Of a DNA stretch of 64,000 nt, positions 42,387 through 50,191 are shown piece by piece. The notes beneath the pieces are model-generated. The model was not told the DNA's origin, did no database searches, and saw only the letters and a list, made by a program, of their open reading frames with translations. Position numbers and translations under genes: made by a program. The first letter of the stretch is position 1; each line of letters opens with the position of its first letter. This DNA comes from Flintibacter muris. GTDB lineage: Bacteria; Bacillota; Clostridia; Oscillospirales; Oscillospiraceae. The stretch covers positions 1-64,000 of the forward strand of contig NZ_CALPCP010000003.1 in assembly GCF_943192995.1 (NCBI RefSeq), in the 5' to 3' direction.

Positions 42387-42464
42387 TTCCCCAAGGACAC
42401 CGAGCTTTATACCCTGCTCACTACCAAGCCGGAGGACAAGGCCAATGAGCGAAAGAACGAGTAA
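42387..42464 (+). pseudogene. C-terminal tail of a conjugation gene (VirB4/TraE-like position)
   Basis: 25 in-frame codons (FPKDTELYTLLTTKPEDKAN and a short tail) end in TAA at 42462-42464, overlapping the next gene's start. The tail occupies the place of the transfer ATPase that usually precedes the NlpC/P60 gene, but its identity is not certain. It abuts the broken sigma-like gene, so the intervening transfer genes have been deleted. Confidence 0.4.
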
Positions 42465-44220
42465 CCCCGCCGGGGCCGCTTCTGGAACGGGAACCCCGCG
42501 CAAGCCCAGCAAAGCGGGTTGCGCGGGGAGAGGAGGAGCAAGGGAGCGAACGGAGTTTTCGCCGCAAGGTGGAAACGGAGTAGAGCGGACTTTGCGACGA
42601 CGAGGCCAGAAGCAGGAAAAATCCAAATTCCGCATGGAGAGCCAGCAGGAGCGTACCGCCAAGGCCAAGCTCCAGATGGAGAAGCGGTGGGACAAGCTGG
42701 AAACGGCCCGGAACCGTCTGGCGAACCAGAAGCCCCCCAAGAAGCGCGGCCCCCTCCGGCGGGTGGGCGGGGCCGCCGGGCATGGGGTACACGGCTTTGT
42801 GCATGGCAAGCTCTACGAGGTGGAGCATGAGAATGTGGGAACCGAGGGCGCTCACCGCTCCGAGCTGGCGGGCGAGGTGGTAGGTGGGAAAATGGTGCGC
42901 TTTGCCAGAAAGCGCATCCGAACCCGCCCGGCCAGGGCCGCCGCCCGCGCCGAGTCCCAATATATCAAGGCACAAGCGGACTATCAGGCCCGAAAGCTGG
43001 CCCAGGAACAGCCGGAGGCGTTCAAGAGCGCCGCCGCCCGGCTGTGGCACAGGGAGAAGCTGAAACGGCAGTATCGGAAACAGGCGCGGGAGGCCGCCAA
43101 GCAGGGGGCCAGGGCCGCCGAAAAAACCGCCGTCACTTCGGAGAAGCTGGCGGAAAAGGCGGTGGGCGCGGTGCGGCGGCATCCTGTGGGAGCGCTGCTG
43201 CTGGCGGCCTGTGTTCTGCTCCTGGTGGTGATGCAGTCGTGTATGTCCTCCCTGGTATCGGTGGGGAATGGGACGGTGGGGGCGGTGGCCGCCAGCACCT
43301 ACCCCGCCCTGGATGGGGATATGCTGGGGGCCGAGGCCGCCTACTGCGCGTTGGAGGCGGAGCTTCAAAACTACCTGGACACCTACACCAGCACCCACAG
43401 CTACGATGAATACCACTTCAATTTGGATGACATCGAGCATGACCCCTATGTGCTGATCTCTATTCTCTCCGCGCTCCATGAGGGGGAATGGACGCTGGCC
43501 CAGGTAGAGGGGACGCTCCAGACCCTTTTTGACCGCCAGTATATCCTGACGGAAAATGTTGTGGTGGAGGTGCGCTATCGGACGGAAACCCGGACGGCCC
43601 CGGACGGCGGCTCCTACACGGTGCAAGTCCCCTACAATTACTATATCTGCACCGTGACCCTGGAAAACTTCAACCTTTCCCATCTGCCTATTCACATCAT
43701 GGGCGAGGGCCAGCTCTCCCGGTACGCCCTGTTCATGGCGACCCTGGGGAACCGTCCAGACCTGTTCCCCGGCTCCGGCTATATCGGGAAATATGTCACC
43801 AACGGCCCCACCCTCCATGACGTGCCGGAGGCGTACCTGTCCGATCCCACCTTTGCCGCCCTGCTCACCGAGGCGGAAAAGTACATCGGTTATCCCTATG
43901 TGTGGGGCGGCCACAGCCCCAGCACGTCCTTTGACTGCTCCGGCTACCTGTCCTATGTGCTGAACCAGTGCGGCTGGGACATCGGGCGGCTGGGGGCGCA
44001 GGGGCTTTACAACTACTGCACCAGAACCAGCTCCCCACGGCCCGGCGACCTGGTATTTTTCAAAAACACCTACGCCGCCCCCGACCCCAACGGCGTGACC
44101 CACTGTGGCCTGTATGTGGGGGATGGCTGGATGCTCCACTGTGGCGATCCCATCGGATATGCTAACCTGAACAGCAGCTATTGGCAGTCCCACTTCTACG
44201 CCTACGGGCGTTTACCATGA
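42445..44220 (+). CDS. Conjugation-associated NlpC/P60 peptidoglycan hydrolase
   Basis: 591 residues. A long basic, coiled-coil cytoplasmic region (1-240) leads to one membrane helix (about 245-265) and an extracytoplasmic part. A linker domain follows (about 300-430), then a C-terminal NlpC/P60 domain with the catalytic Cys in TSFDCSGYLSYVL and His in VTHCGLYVGDG. It cuts cell-wall peptides to let the conjugation channel through. GGAGG stands 9 bases before ATG 42445. It heads a compact operon of transfer genes whose upstream partners are missing. Confidence 0.88.
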   Translation: MSERTSNPAGAASGTGTPRKPSKAGCAGRGGARERTEFSPQGGNGVERTLRRRGQKQEKSKFRMESQQERTAKAKLQMEKRWDKLETARNRLANQKPPKKRGPLRRVGGAAGHGVHGFVHGKLYEVEHENVGTEGAHRSELAGEVVGGKMVRFARKRIRTRPARAAARAESQYIKAQADYQARKLAQEQPEAFKSAAARLWHREKLKRQYRKQAREAAKQGARAAEKTAVTSEKLAEKAVGAVRRHPVGALLLAACVLLLVVMQSCMSSLVSVGNGTVGAVAASTYPALDGDMLGAEAAYCALEAELQNYLDTYTSTHSYDEYHFNLDDIEHDPYVLISILSALHEGEWTLAQVEGTLQTLFDRQYILTENVVVEVRYRTETRTAPDGGSYTVQVPYNYYICTVTLENFNLSHLPIHIMGEGQLSRYALFMATLGNRPDLFPGSGYIGKYVTNGPTLHDVPEAYLSDPTFAALLTEAEKYIGYPYVWGGHSPSTSFDCSGYLSYVLNQCGWDIGRLGAQGLYNYCTRTSSPRPGDLVFFKNTYAAPDPNGVTHCGLYVGDGWMLHCGDPIGYANLNSSYWQSHFYAYGRLP

Positions 44221-44232
44221 TTGGAGGTATCT

Positions 44233-44484
44233 ATGGCGACAACGAAAAGCGCGAAAATTTGGGCTGAGATGGAAAAGGTCAAGGCCAAGATCAGCGACCA
44301 GCAGACCCGGCTGAAAGAGCTGGAGCAGAAGCACAAGGAGGCCGAAAACGAGGAAATCGTTGACATTGTGCGGGGTATGAGCATCCCCCTGGACGAGCTG
44401 CCCCTCCTGCTCCAGAAGCTCCGCGGCACTTCTGGCCAGGCTGGCCAGAAGTCCGCCCCGGCGGAAACGGGGGTGGCGGAATGA
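44233..44484 (+). CDS. DUF4315 family protein
   Basis: 83 residues, a two-helix coiled coil (KIWAEMEKVKAKISDQQTRL, then EQKHKEAENEEIVDIVRGM) typical of DUF4315, always found between the NlpC/P60 and DUF4366 genes of Tn1549-like elements. GGAGG precedes ATG 44233. The C-terminal GTSGQAGQKSA is encoded by a dispersed palindromic repeat that lies inside the coding region. Confidence 0.85.
   Translation: MATTKSAKIWAEMEKVKAKISDQQTRLKELEQKHKEAENEEIVDIVRGMSIPLDELPLLLQKLRGTSGQAGQKSAPAETGVAE
44428..44452. repeat. Palindromic repeat TGGCCA-N3-TGGCCA, copy 1
   Basis: ACTTCTGGCCA-GGC-TGGCCAGAAGT, a perfect 11-bp inverted repeat with a 3-base centre, inside the DUF4315 gene. It is one of five copies between 44.4 and 55.7 kb. 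Confidence 0.85.
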
Positions 44485-45128
44485 GAAAGCCCCGTTTTCT
44501 GGCGTCCCTGCTGTGCGCCGTCCTGATGGTGGGGGTACTCACCGTTCCGGCCTACGCCGGGGGCGGTGACGAGTCCGAGGATGGTGTGGGCGAGTACATC
44601 CCCTGGGAGGGGCTGGAACCCGCCGAGCCGCTCCCCACGGAGCCGAACCCGTTCACCCCGGACGGGACAGGGACGGTGGTGGACAACGCCACCGATCAGG
44701 ACGGCAAGGAATTTTTCACCATTACTACGGCAGAGGAGGCAGTGTTCTATTTGGTGATTGACCGCCAGCGGGAGACGGAAAATGTGTACTTTCTGAACGC
44801 TGTGACTGTTGCCGACCTGATGGCCCTGGCGGAGTCCTCCGGGGAACCCGCCGCCCCGGAACCCACGCCAGAGCCTGACCCGGACCCCGATCCCACCCCG
44901 GAGTCGGAGCCTGTGCCGGAGAAAAAGGGCGGGGCGGGGCCGCTCCTGCTGGCCCTGGCCGTGGTGGTCATCGGCGGCGGGGCCGGGTGGTACTTCAAGA
45001 TTTACCGCCCCAAGCTCCAGAAAGCGGCGGAGCCGGAGGAGGACTACGGCGGCGATCCCTATGACGGCCCGGAGGACTATGACGGCGAGGCCCCCTGGGA
45101 TGAAGATGACGGGGAGCCGGAGGAATGA
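44481..45128 (+). CDS. DUF4366 family membrane-anchored protein
   Basis: 215 residues with a signal peptide (about 1-26, ending in VPAYA-GG), an extracytoplasmic domain, a Pro/Glu/Asp-rich stalk of repeated EPxP and DPDP steps (about 130-150), a membrane helix (LLLALAVVVIGGGAGWYF) and an acidic cytoplasmic tail. It belongs to DUF4366, a standard part of Tn1549-like transfer modules and probably a channel or surface component. ATGA overlaps join it to the genes on both sides. Confidence 0.85.
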   Translation: MRKPRFLASLLCAVLMVGVLTVPAYAGGGDESEDGVGEYIPWEGLEPAEPLPTEPNPFTPDGTGTVVDNATDQDGKEFFTITTAEEAVFYLVIDRQRETENVYFLNAVTVADLMALAESSGEPAAPEPTPEPDPDPDPTPESEPVPEKKGGAGPLLLALAVVVIGGGAGWYFKIYRPKLQKAAEPEEDYGGDPYDGPEDYDGEAPWDEDDGEPEE

Positions 45129-45481
45129 GCCGGGAACTGACCCGCGAGGAAAAGGCGGCCATCCGCGCCCTGGTGGTGAAGTGGTGCGCCAACTATGACC
45201 GGGAGTACGGATGCTTGCCTTTGGATTGCGAGTGCTATATGCTGGGGAAGTGCTGGACTTCAAGCTACTGCCGCTACTTCCGGGAGGCCGTCCTCCCCCT
45301 TGACCCAATGCTGGAGGCCGCCCTGTCCAGCCAGGGGCCAGCCCCGGAAACCCAGCCCTGCCCTGTCTGCGGGCGGCCCGCCCTCCTGGACGGGCGGCGG
45401 CGCTACTGCTCCGAGGCTTGCGCCCGCGCCGCGCTTCGGGAACAGAAGCGGGATTATATGCGAAAACGGCGGGGCTGGTGA
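45125..45481 (+). CDS. Cysteine-rich VLP protein
   Basis: 118 residues with Cys-rich segments CLPLDCECYMLGKCWTSSYC and CPVCGRPALLDGRRRYCSEAC, the second a likely zinc finger. It matches the cysteine-rich VLP family of conjugative transposons and may bind nucleic acid during transfer. It overlaps the DUF4366 gene by 4 bases. Bases 45482-45619 after it hold no gene. Confidence 0.8.
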   Translation: MSRELTREEKAAIRALVVKWCANYDREYGCLPLDCECYMLGKCWTSSYCRYFREAVLPLDPMLEAALSSQGPAPETQPCPVCGRPALLDGRRRYCSEACARAALREQKRDYMRKRRGW

Positions 45482-45619
45482 GTGGAAAATTAGGCCCCAG
45501 GAAACCCGCCTGTATCAAGGCTTTGCCGGGGCCGTTTGGGGGCGGGGCGTATCATTTCACGTCCTGCCCCTGTTTCCGGCTGATACATTCCACATTTTAC
45601 AGTTTGAGAGGAGGCTACT

Positions 45620-45949
45620 ATGGACGAAAATCAAGGCTATGTCATCCGGCAGTCCATTTTGTTTGACAATGGGCGAGGGATTGCCCTGGGGGAGCATCCC
45701 AGGGAGGGCTTTGTGACGTGGCAATTCACCGAGGAGCAGGGCCGCCGGGACTACTACTGGGGCCATTACTACGATGACGGGGCCGCTGCGGAAAAGGACT
45801 ACGCTGACCGCGCCGCCGACTACCAACGCCGCTTTCGGGTGCGGGCAGTCAAGCGGCCTATCGCCCAGCAGATGCGCGAGGCGGCGGAACAGGCTGGGGA
45901 GCGTCCGGCCCCGCCCAGGCGGGAGGCCCCTGACCGGGGCGACAGGTAG
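45620..45949 (+). CDS. Conjugative-element hypothetical protein
   Basis: 109 residues, not recognised beyond its location. It has aromatic-rich repeats (FVTWQFTEEQGRRDYYWGHY) and a proline/arginine-rich tail. It sits directly before mobC with a one-base gap and has a strong GAGAGGAGG site, so it is likely expressed with the mobilisation genes. Confidence 0.6.
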   Translation: MDENQGYVIRQSILFDNGRGIALGEHPREGFVTWQFTEEQGRRDYYWGHYYDDGAAAEKDYADRAADYQRRFRVRAVKRPIAQQMREAAEQAGERPAPPRREAPDRGDR

Positions 45950-45950
45950 C

Positions 45951-46298
45951 ATGGCCGGGAAGAAGCGCGTCCGGGATGTGCCGCTCTATGTATGGGTGCG
46001 GCCTGACGAGCTGGAGGCTATCCGGGGGCGCATGGAGGAGGCGGGCATCCGCAATATGAGCGCCTATGTCCGCAAAATGGCCCTCAACGGCTATATCCTC
46101 CATGTTGACCTTTCCCCCGTCCAGAAGCTGGTGTCTCTCCAGCGGCGGTGTGCAAATAATCTCAATCAGGTGGCGACCCATGCTAACAGCTACGGGGTGT
46201 ACCAGGAAGAGATCAAATCTCTGCAAAAGGACTATGCCGATCTGTGGGGGCCGCTGTCCGACCTGCTCCAGAAGCTCTCCGAGGTGGTGCGCCTGTGA
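45951..46298 (+). CDS. mobC: MobC-family relaxosome protein
   Basis: 115 residues with a ribbon-helix-helix type N-terminus (RDVPLYVWVRPDELEAIRGR, IRNMSAYVRKMALNGYI) and the MobC C-terminal segment CANNLNQVATHANS. MobC proteins bind oriT and help the relaxase nick. In intact elements the relaxase gene follows immediately; here a 1.5-kb AT-rich insertion separates them. Confidence 0.88.
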   Translation: MAGKKRVRDVPLYVWVRPDELEAIRGRMEEAGIRNMSAYVRKMALNGYILHVDLSPVQKLVSLQRRCANNLNQVATHANSYGVYQEEIKSLQKDYADLWGPLSDLLQKLSEVVRL

Positions 46299-46337
46299 CA
46301 AAAGGGAGCGGTCCCGCGCCGCTCCCTTTTGCTCCAG

Positions 46338-46360
46338 CTTCTGGTCAGTGTGGCCAGAAG
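46338..46360. repeat. Palindromic repeat TGGCCA-N3-TGGCCA, copy 2
   Basis: CTTCTGGTCA-GTG-TGGCCAGAAG, one mismatch from perfect, 39 bases after the mobC stop. Confidence 0.8.
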
Positions 46361-46442
46361 TGAGAAGATTCCATGAAGAAAACACATACGTCTATAATTA
46401 AAATCTATAATTAAAAACTGTTCGCTGACTACAAGCCGTATT

Positions 46443-47783
46443 TTAGTATGGAAATTTTGATAACCTCTTTAGACAAGCCCGGATGTTGGTATCAGACATA
46501 TTCGCCTTTTTTAATATTAACATATAGGTTATTGCACGAAGCAATTCAGTATCTTTGAACATTAAAGAGGTCAACTGATATGTGTGATTTCCATGATCCA
46601 AAGCATTTCTGGTATCTTTTATTCTTTTAGGCATTGTTCTATATTCGGGAGAAAAATCAAAGCAAATATCATCTTCACCATATATTCTAATAAATTCATC
46701 AAGGGCAATCTGTAACCTTTTTTGCAAGGTGTCATTGAAATTTTTTAGCCCATTTAATATTGCATCAAAATAAACAGCCTCCGTATCATCATACTCTGTT
46801 CGATGTGAGGCAAGGTGATTGACCATTTTCTTTTTTATGTCGCTCTGCGTTTTATCCTTAAATTTGGGTTCGAGAATATCAAATTGTGCCTCAAATGCCG
46901 CACAGATATTCATAATATCATAAGTACGAATTATAGCGTCATTTTCATTAAACAAAGATCGAAAATATATTTGATTTCCACTTATTTGATCAAAAATATT
47001 CCCTATACACTCCTTAATATCTTTATATTTCAGAACTCGTTCTCTATTGGAAATTGATACATTTTGTTCTGGGCGCATATAGAGCCAAGCGTTATATGGA
47101 TTTTCAGAGGACATGAAATCAAGTGATACTTCATCCAAATTTATAGTCCGACTTTGAGAAATTAGCTGTAAGAACAGTTTTACAATATTTGCAATCTGCC
47201 AAACATCATTAACACCCTGTATATTGGCGTTGTCGATAAAAATAGCATTAAATACATGAAATGGAAAGGGCGCATCGTATTTATACTGACAATAGGTTGG
47301 GAAATGGATTTGATACTCTGTTCCGGATAAGGAGAACTTGTGAGTGTGACGATCTGTGCGCGTATCATATGTTCTTGCATCATCGCTCCAACTGCTGAAC
47401 AAACTTACTATACGTTGTATGTATTCATTGTCACAATCAAAGAGAAAATCAATAACAGGGTGCTTAAACAATAAATTGTGACATGTAAACGGACTATTTC
47501 GCTCTGATTTTCTATCAAGATAAAACAATCTAACATATCCAGATATGGCGTAACCATATTCCCCTGGGGATAGATACATTGGGCGTTCAACGCGAAGATA
47601 TAATTCATTTTGACTTAAATCCCAAATATGAATCCAGCCATCATTTATTATCTGATTACACTGTTCCCATCCTATATGTTGCCCAGGCCTATCACCTGCA
47701 TGAATTGAAAGAACAAAATCAGAAAAAGTATATGAATATTTTGTCCCATCAATATCAACATAACCATTGAATATATATTTCAT
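46443..47783 (-). CDS. HEPN-type (ApeA-like) putative abortive-infection protein
   Basis: 446 residues, markedly AT-rich compared with the genes around it and on the opposite strand. The N-terminal 110 residues look beta-rich; the C-terminal part is helical and contains KDTRNALDHGNH, an R-N-x3-H motif as in the catalytic Rx4-6H of HEPN ribonucleases. The overall plan fits ApeA-type anti-phage HEPN proteins, though family membership is inferred from the motif and layout. ATG 47783 follows GGAG by 6 bases. It is an independent cargo gene between mobC and the relaxase gene. Confidence 0.6.
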   Translation of the reverse strand: MKYIFNGYVDIDGTKYSYTFSDFVLSIHAGDRPGQHIGWEQCNQIINDGWIHIWDLSQNELYLRVERPMYLSPGEYGYAISGYVRLFYLDRKSERNSPFTCHNLLFKHPVIDFLFDCDNEYIQRIVSLFSSWSDDARTYDTRTDRHTHKFSLSGTEYQIHFPTYCQYKYDAPFPFHVFNAIFIDNANIQGVNDVWQIANIVKLFLQLISQSRTINLDEVSLDFMSSENPYNAWLYMRPEQNVSISNRERVLKYKDIKECIGNIFDQISGNQIYFRSLFNENDAIIRTYDIMNICAAFEAQFDILEPKFKDKTQSDIKKKMVNHLASHRTEYDDTEAVYFDAILNGLKNFNDTLQKRLQIALDEFIRIYGEDDICFDFSPEYRTMPKRIKDTRNALDHGNHTYQLTSLMFKDTELLRAITYMLILKKANMSDTNIRACLKRLSKFPY

Positions 47784-47884
47784 AAAAAACTCCATCCAAC
47801 AAAACCATTTTGAATATTAGTTTATTACGAGAAGGGCTTTTCGTCAATAACATAATTGTAGGATTTGCAACGGGAGGTGAATTT

Positions 47885-49297
47885 ACGGCCACAACCTACA
47901 TCAAACCCCACAAACAGGCCGCCAAGCGGACGGCCATTCAAAGCCTGAAAGACCGCTTTGACTACGGCCTGAACCCGGAGAAGCTGGGGGCGGTGTCCTC
48001 CTACCTCTGCGACCCGGAAACCGCCCACGCTGAGTTTATGCTGGTAAAGGGCCAGTATCAGGCGGAAACGGGCCGGACGGCGGAGCAGGGGGCGCTGTGC
48101 TACCAGATCCGCCAAGCCTTTCCCCAGGGGGAAGTTACCCCGGAGGAGGCCAACAGGATCGGCTATGAAACGGCGATGCGGTGGACAAAGGGCAAGTATC
48201 AGTTTTTTGTCTGCACCCATACCGACAAAGGCCATATTCACAACCACATTTACTACAATTCCACGGCCTATGACCGCTCCAGGAAATTCCGAAACTTCAT
48301 CGGCTCCAGCTTCGCCCTGCGGCGGCTGTCTGACCGGGTGTGCCTGGAACACGCGCTGTCCGTGGTAGAGCGGCCCAAGCTCCACAGCAAGGGCCGCTTT
48401 CTCCATTATGGACAGTGGCAGGGCGAGGCCCGGCCCCCGTCCCAAAAGGAACAGATACGCTGGGCCATAGACGAGGCCCTGTCCGACCGTCCCGCCGACT
48501 TCGCTGATTTCCTCCGGCGCATGGAGGCGGCGGGCTTTCGGGTGGTGCATGGACGGGGCGGGGTGATCTCGTTCCGCGCCCCCGGCCATGACCGGGCGGC
48601 CCGGCTCCGGGCATCCACCCTGGGGGCGGGCTATGGGCAGGAAGATATTCAAGCCGTGATTGACGGCAAGGCCCCCACGCGCCAGCCTAAACAGGCGCGG
48701 CCCCGGCCCAAGCCCCAGCGCGTCAATCTGCTGATTGACATTCAAGAGAAAATGCGCCAGGGCAAAGGCCCGGCCTATGAGCGGTGGGCCAAGGTCTACA
48801 ACCTGAAACAGATGGCCGCCGCCCTCCAATTCCTCCAGGAGAACGGCCTGACCGACTATGACGCGCTGGCGGAGCAGACCACGGCGGCGGTGGATCGCTT
48901 TCATGCCCTGGCTGGGGAGATACAGTCCACCGAGGCCCGGCTCTCCCAAACCTCCGAGCTGATGGCCGCCGTGGTGAGCTACGCTAAGACCCGGCCCGTG
49001 TTCGATGGGTACAAGGCGGCCAAGTATTCAAAAAAGTATCTGGCCCAGCATGAGGCGGAGCTGGCCGACTACCGGGCGGCCAAGGCTGCGATCAATGACA
49101 TTTTGGGCGGGGCCAAGCTCCCCAAAATGGACGCGCTCAAAAAGGAGCGCCGGGAACTGGCCGACAAGAAAAAGGCCCTCTATGCCGAGTATCGGGAGGC
49201 CCAGCGGCAGATGCGTGAGCTGGTGGCCGTCAAGGGCGGTGTGGATCATCTGCTCGGCCTGACGGACGGGCGGGAAAATAAGGCCCAGGAGCGGTGA
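47885..49297 (+). CDS. Relaxase/mobilization nuclease (MobP-like), altered start codon
   Basis: About 470 residues. The N-terminal relaxase domain has the metal-binding His triad in CTHTDKGHIHNHI and KFRNFIGSS; a basic linker and a long coiled-coil C-terminus follow. The expected start, 5-6 bases after GGGAGGTG, reads ACG GCC ACA (47885) where relatives have ATG GCC ACA. The frame continues upstream to TTG 47810 inside the inserted region. Translation may be weak or may use ACG or another codon. It would nick oriT for transfer if expressed. Confidence 0.8.
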   Translation, partial: TATTYIKPHKQAAKRTAIQSLKDRFDYGLNPEKLGAVSSYLCDPETAHAEFMLVKGQYQAETGRTAEQGALCYQIRQAFPQGEVTPEEANRIGYETAMRWTKGKYQFFVCTHTDKGHIHNHIYYNSTAYDRSRKFRNFIGSSFALRRLSDRVCLEHALSVVERPKLHSKGRFLHYGQWQGEARPPSQKEQIRWAIDEALSDRPADFADFLRRMEAAGFRVVHGRGGVISFRAPGHDRAARLRASTLGAGYGQEDIQAVIDGKAPTRQPKQARPRPKPQRVNLLIDIQEKMRQGKGPAYERWAKVYNLKQMAAALQFLQENGLTDYDALAEQTTAAVDRFHALAGEIQSTEARLSQTSELMAAVVSYAKTRPVFDGYKAAKYSKKYLAQHEAELADYRAAKAAINDILGGAKLPKMDALKKERRELADKKKALYAEYREAQRQMRELVAVKGGVDHLLGLTDGRENKAQER

Positions 49298-49317
49298 GCG
49301 ACAGGGCCGCAACAAGG

Positions 49318-49346
49318 GAGCTTCTGGCCACACTGGCCAGAAGCTC
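49318..49346. repeat. Palindromic repeat TGGCCA-N3-TGGCCA, copy 3
   Basis: CTTCTGGCCA-CAC-TGGCCAGAAG extended to 13-bp arms by GAG/CTC flanks. It lies 21 bases after the relaxase stop and could also act as an RNA hairpin. Confidence 0.85.
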
Positions 49347-49375
49347 CAACGGGTTTGGGGGAACCCCAACAAGCA

Positions 49376-49443
49376 TTTTCGCGGCGCGAAAATCGCAAGT
49401 GTCTATACACTTGCCTTGCTTGCCGTTTACCGTTTACCGTTTA
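49376..49443. repeat. Short inverted and tandem repeats after the relaxase gene
   Basis: TTTTCGC-GGC-GCGAAAA at 49376-49392 is a perfect 7-bp inverted repeat, and CCGTTTA is repeated three times in tandem at 49423-49443. Both lie in a gene-free gap; an origin-of-transfer or replication role is possible but unproven. Confidence 0.5.
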
Positions 49444-49503
49444 GCATCATGGCCTAAACACCCCTTTTCTATTGGGCAGTATATGCAGGGAAAAATTTTA
49501 ATC

Positions 49504-49561
49504 TTGATAAGCGACCGGTGGTCGCTATATAATTAAAAATAACAAACGACCAATGGTCGCT
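49504..49561 (+). promoter_or_regulatory. TetR-type promoter with two palindromic operators
   Basis: TTGATA 49504-49509 and TATAAT 49528-49533 are separated by 18 bases that are almost exactly filled by the operator AGCGACC-GGT-GGTCGCT (49510-49526). A second operator, AACGACC-AAT-GGTCGCT (49545-49561), covers the transcription start region. Both would block RNA polymerase when bound by the TetR-family protein encoded next. Confidence 0.8.
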
Positions 49562-49579
49562 ACAAGGAGGTTTTGTCAG

Positions 49580-50191
49580 ATGCCAAAAGGAATTACACTT
49601 ACACCAGAACAACAAGCAACACGCCGAGACGAAATAGTTGATATTGCGTTGTGCCTTATTGCTAAAAATGGGTTTCAAAAAACATCTATGCGGGAAATTG
49701 CAGATTTAGCGAAAATGGGAAAATCCAGTCTATACGATTTTTTCAAAACAAAAGACGAGATTGCTATATATGCAATGGAGAAAAAATTTGAAGAAGTTAT
49801 AGAGCAGGTTCACAGAATTATTGACAATGAACCTTTGCCGGAACGATGCCTTAGAAAAATCATGCACAATCAGCTTAAAGTGCCACATCAGTATAGGACT
49901 GTACTAATGTGGCTTCATGCCGAATCTGACTACTTAGAAGAAGAGTATCAGAAGCGTCTGAAAACAATACGTTACGAATACCACAATATTATTAAAACCG
50001 TGATCGAAAGCGGAGTGGCCGGAGGTGTTTTTCGCAAAACAGATGCTGACCTTATGGTGCGCTTGTTGATTAACTCCATGCTTTCCATTGTCTATACTTC
50101 CCGGCCATCAGCCAGTGAGGAAAAGATGCTGGACGAAACAATCAATATATTTCTACACGGAATTATGAATGATGGAGGTGAATTATTATGA
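49580..50191 (+). CDS. TetR/AcrR-family repressor
   Basis: 203 residues with an N-terminal TetR HTH (about 15-60, IVDIALCLIAKNGFQKTSMR, then SLYDFFKTKDE) and a helical ligand domain. AAGGAGG precedes ATG 49580. It overlaps the next gene as ATGA and is the first gene of a drug-resistance-like operon whose promoter contains two matching palindromes, so autoregulation is expected. GC content is lower than in the conjugation genes. Confidence 0.88.
   Translation: MPKGITLTPEQQATRRDEIVDIALCLIAKNGFQKTSMREIADLAKMGKSSLYDFFKTKDEIAIYAMEKKFEEVIEQVHRIIDNEPLPERCLRKIMHNQLKVPHQYRTVLMWLHAESDYLEEEYQKRLKTIRYEYHNIIKTVIESGVAGGVFRKTDADLMVRLLINSMLSIVYTSRPSASEEKMLDETINIFLHGIMNDGGELL

Noticed and set aside
49423-49443. 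Three CCGTTTA units considered as a CRISPR or iteron array
   Set aside because: Units are only 7 bp without spacers; no cas genes and no initiator gene adjacent. Kept only as a short tandem repeat.
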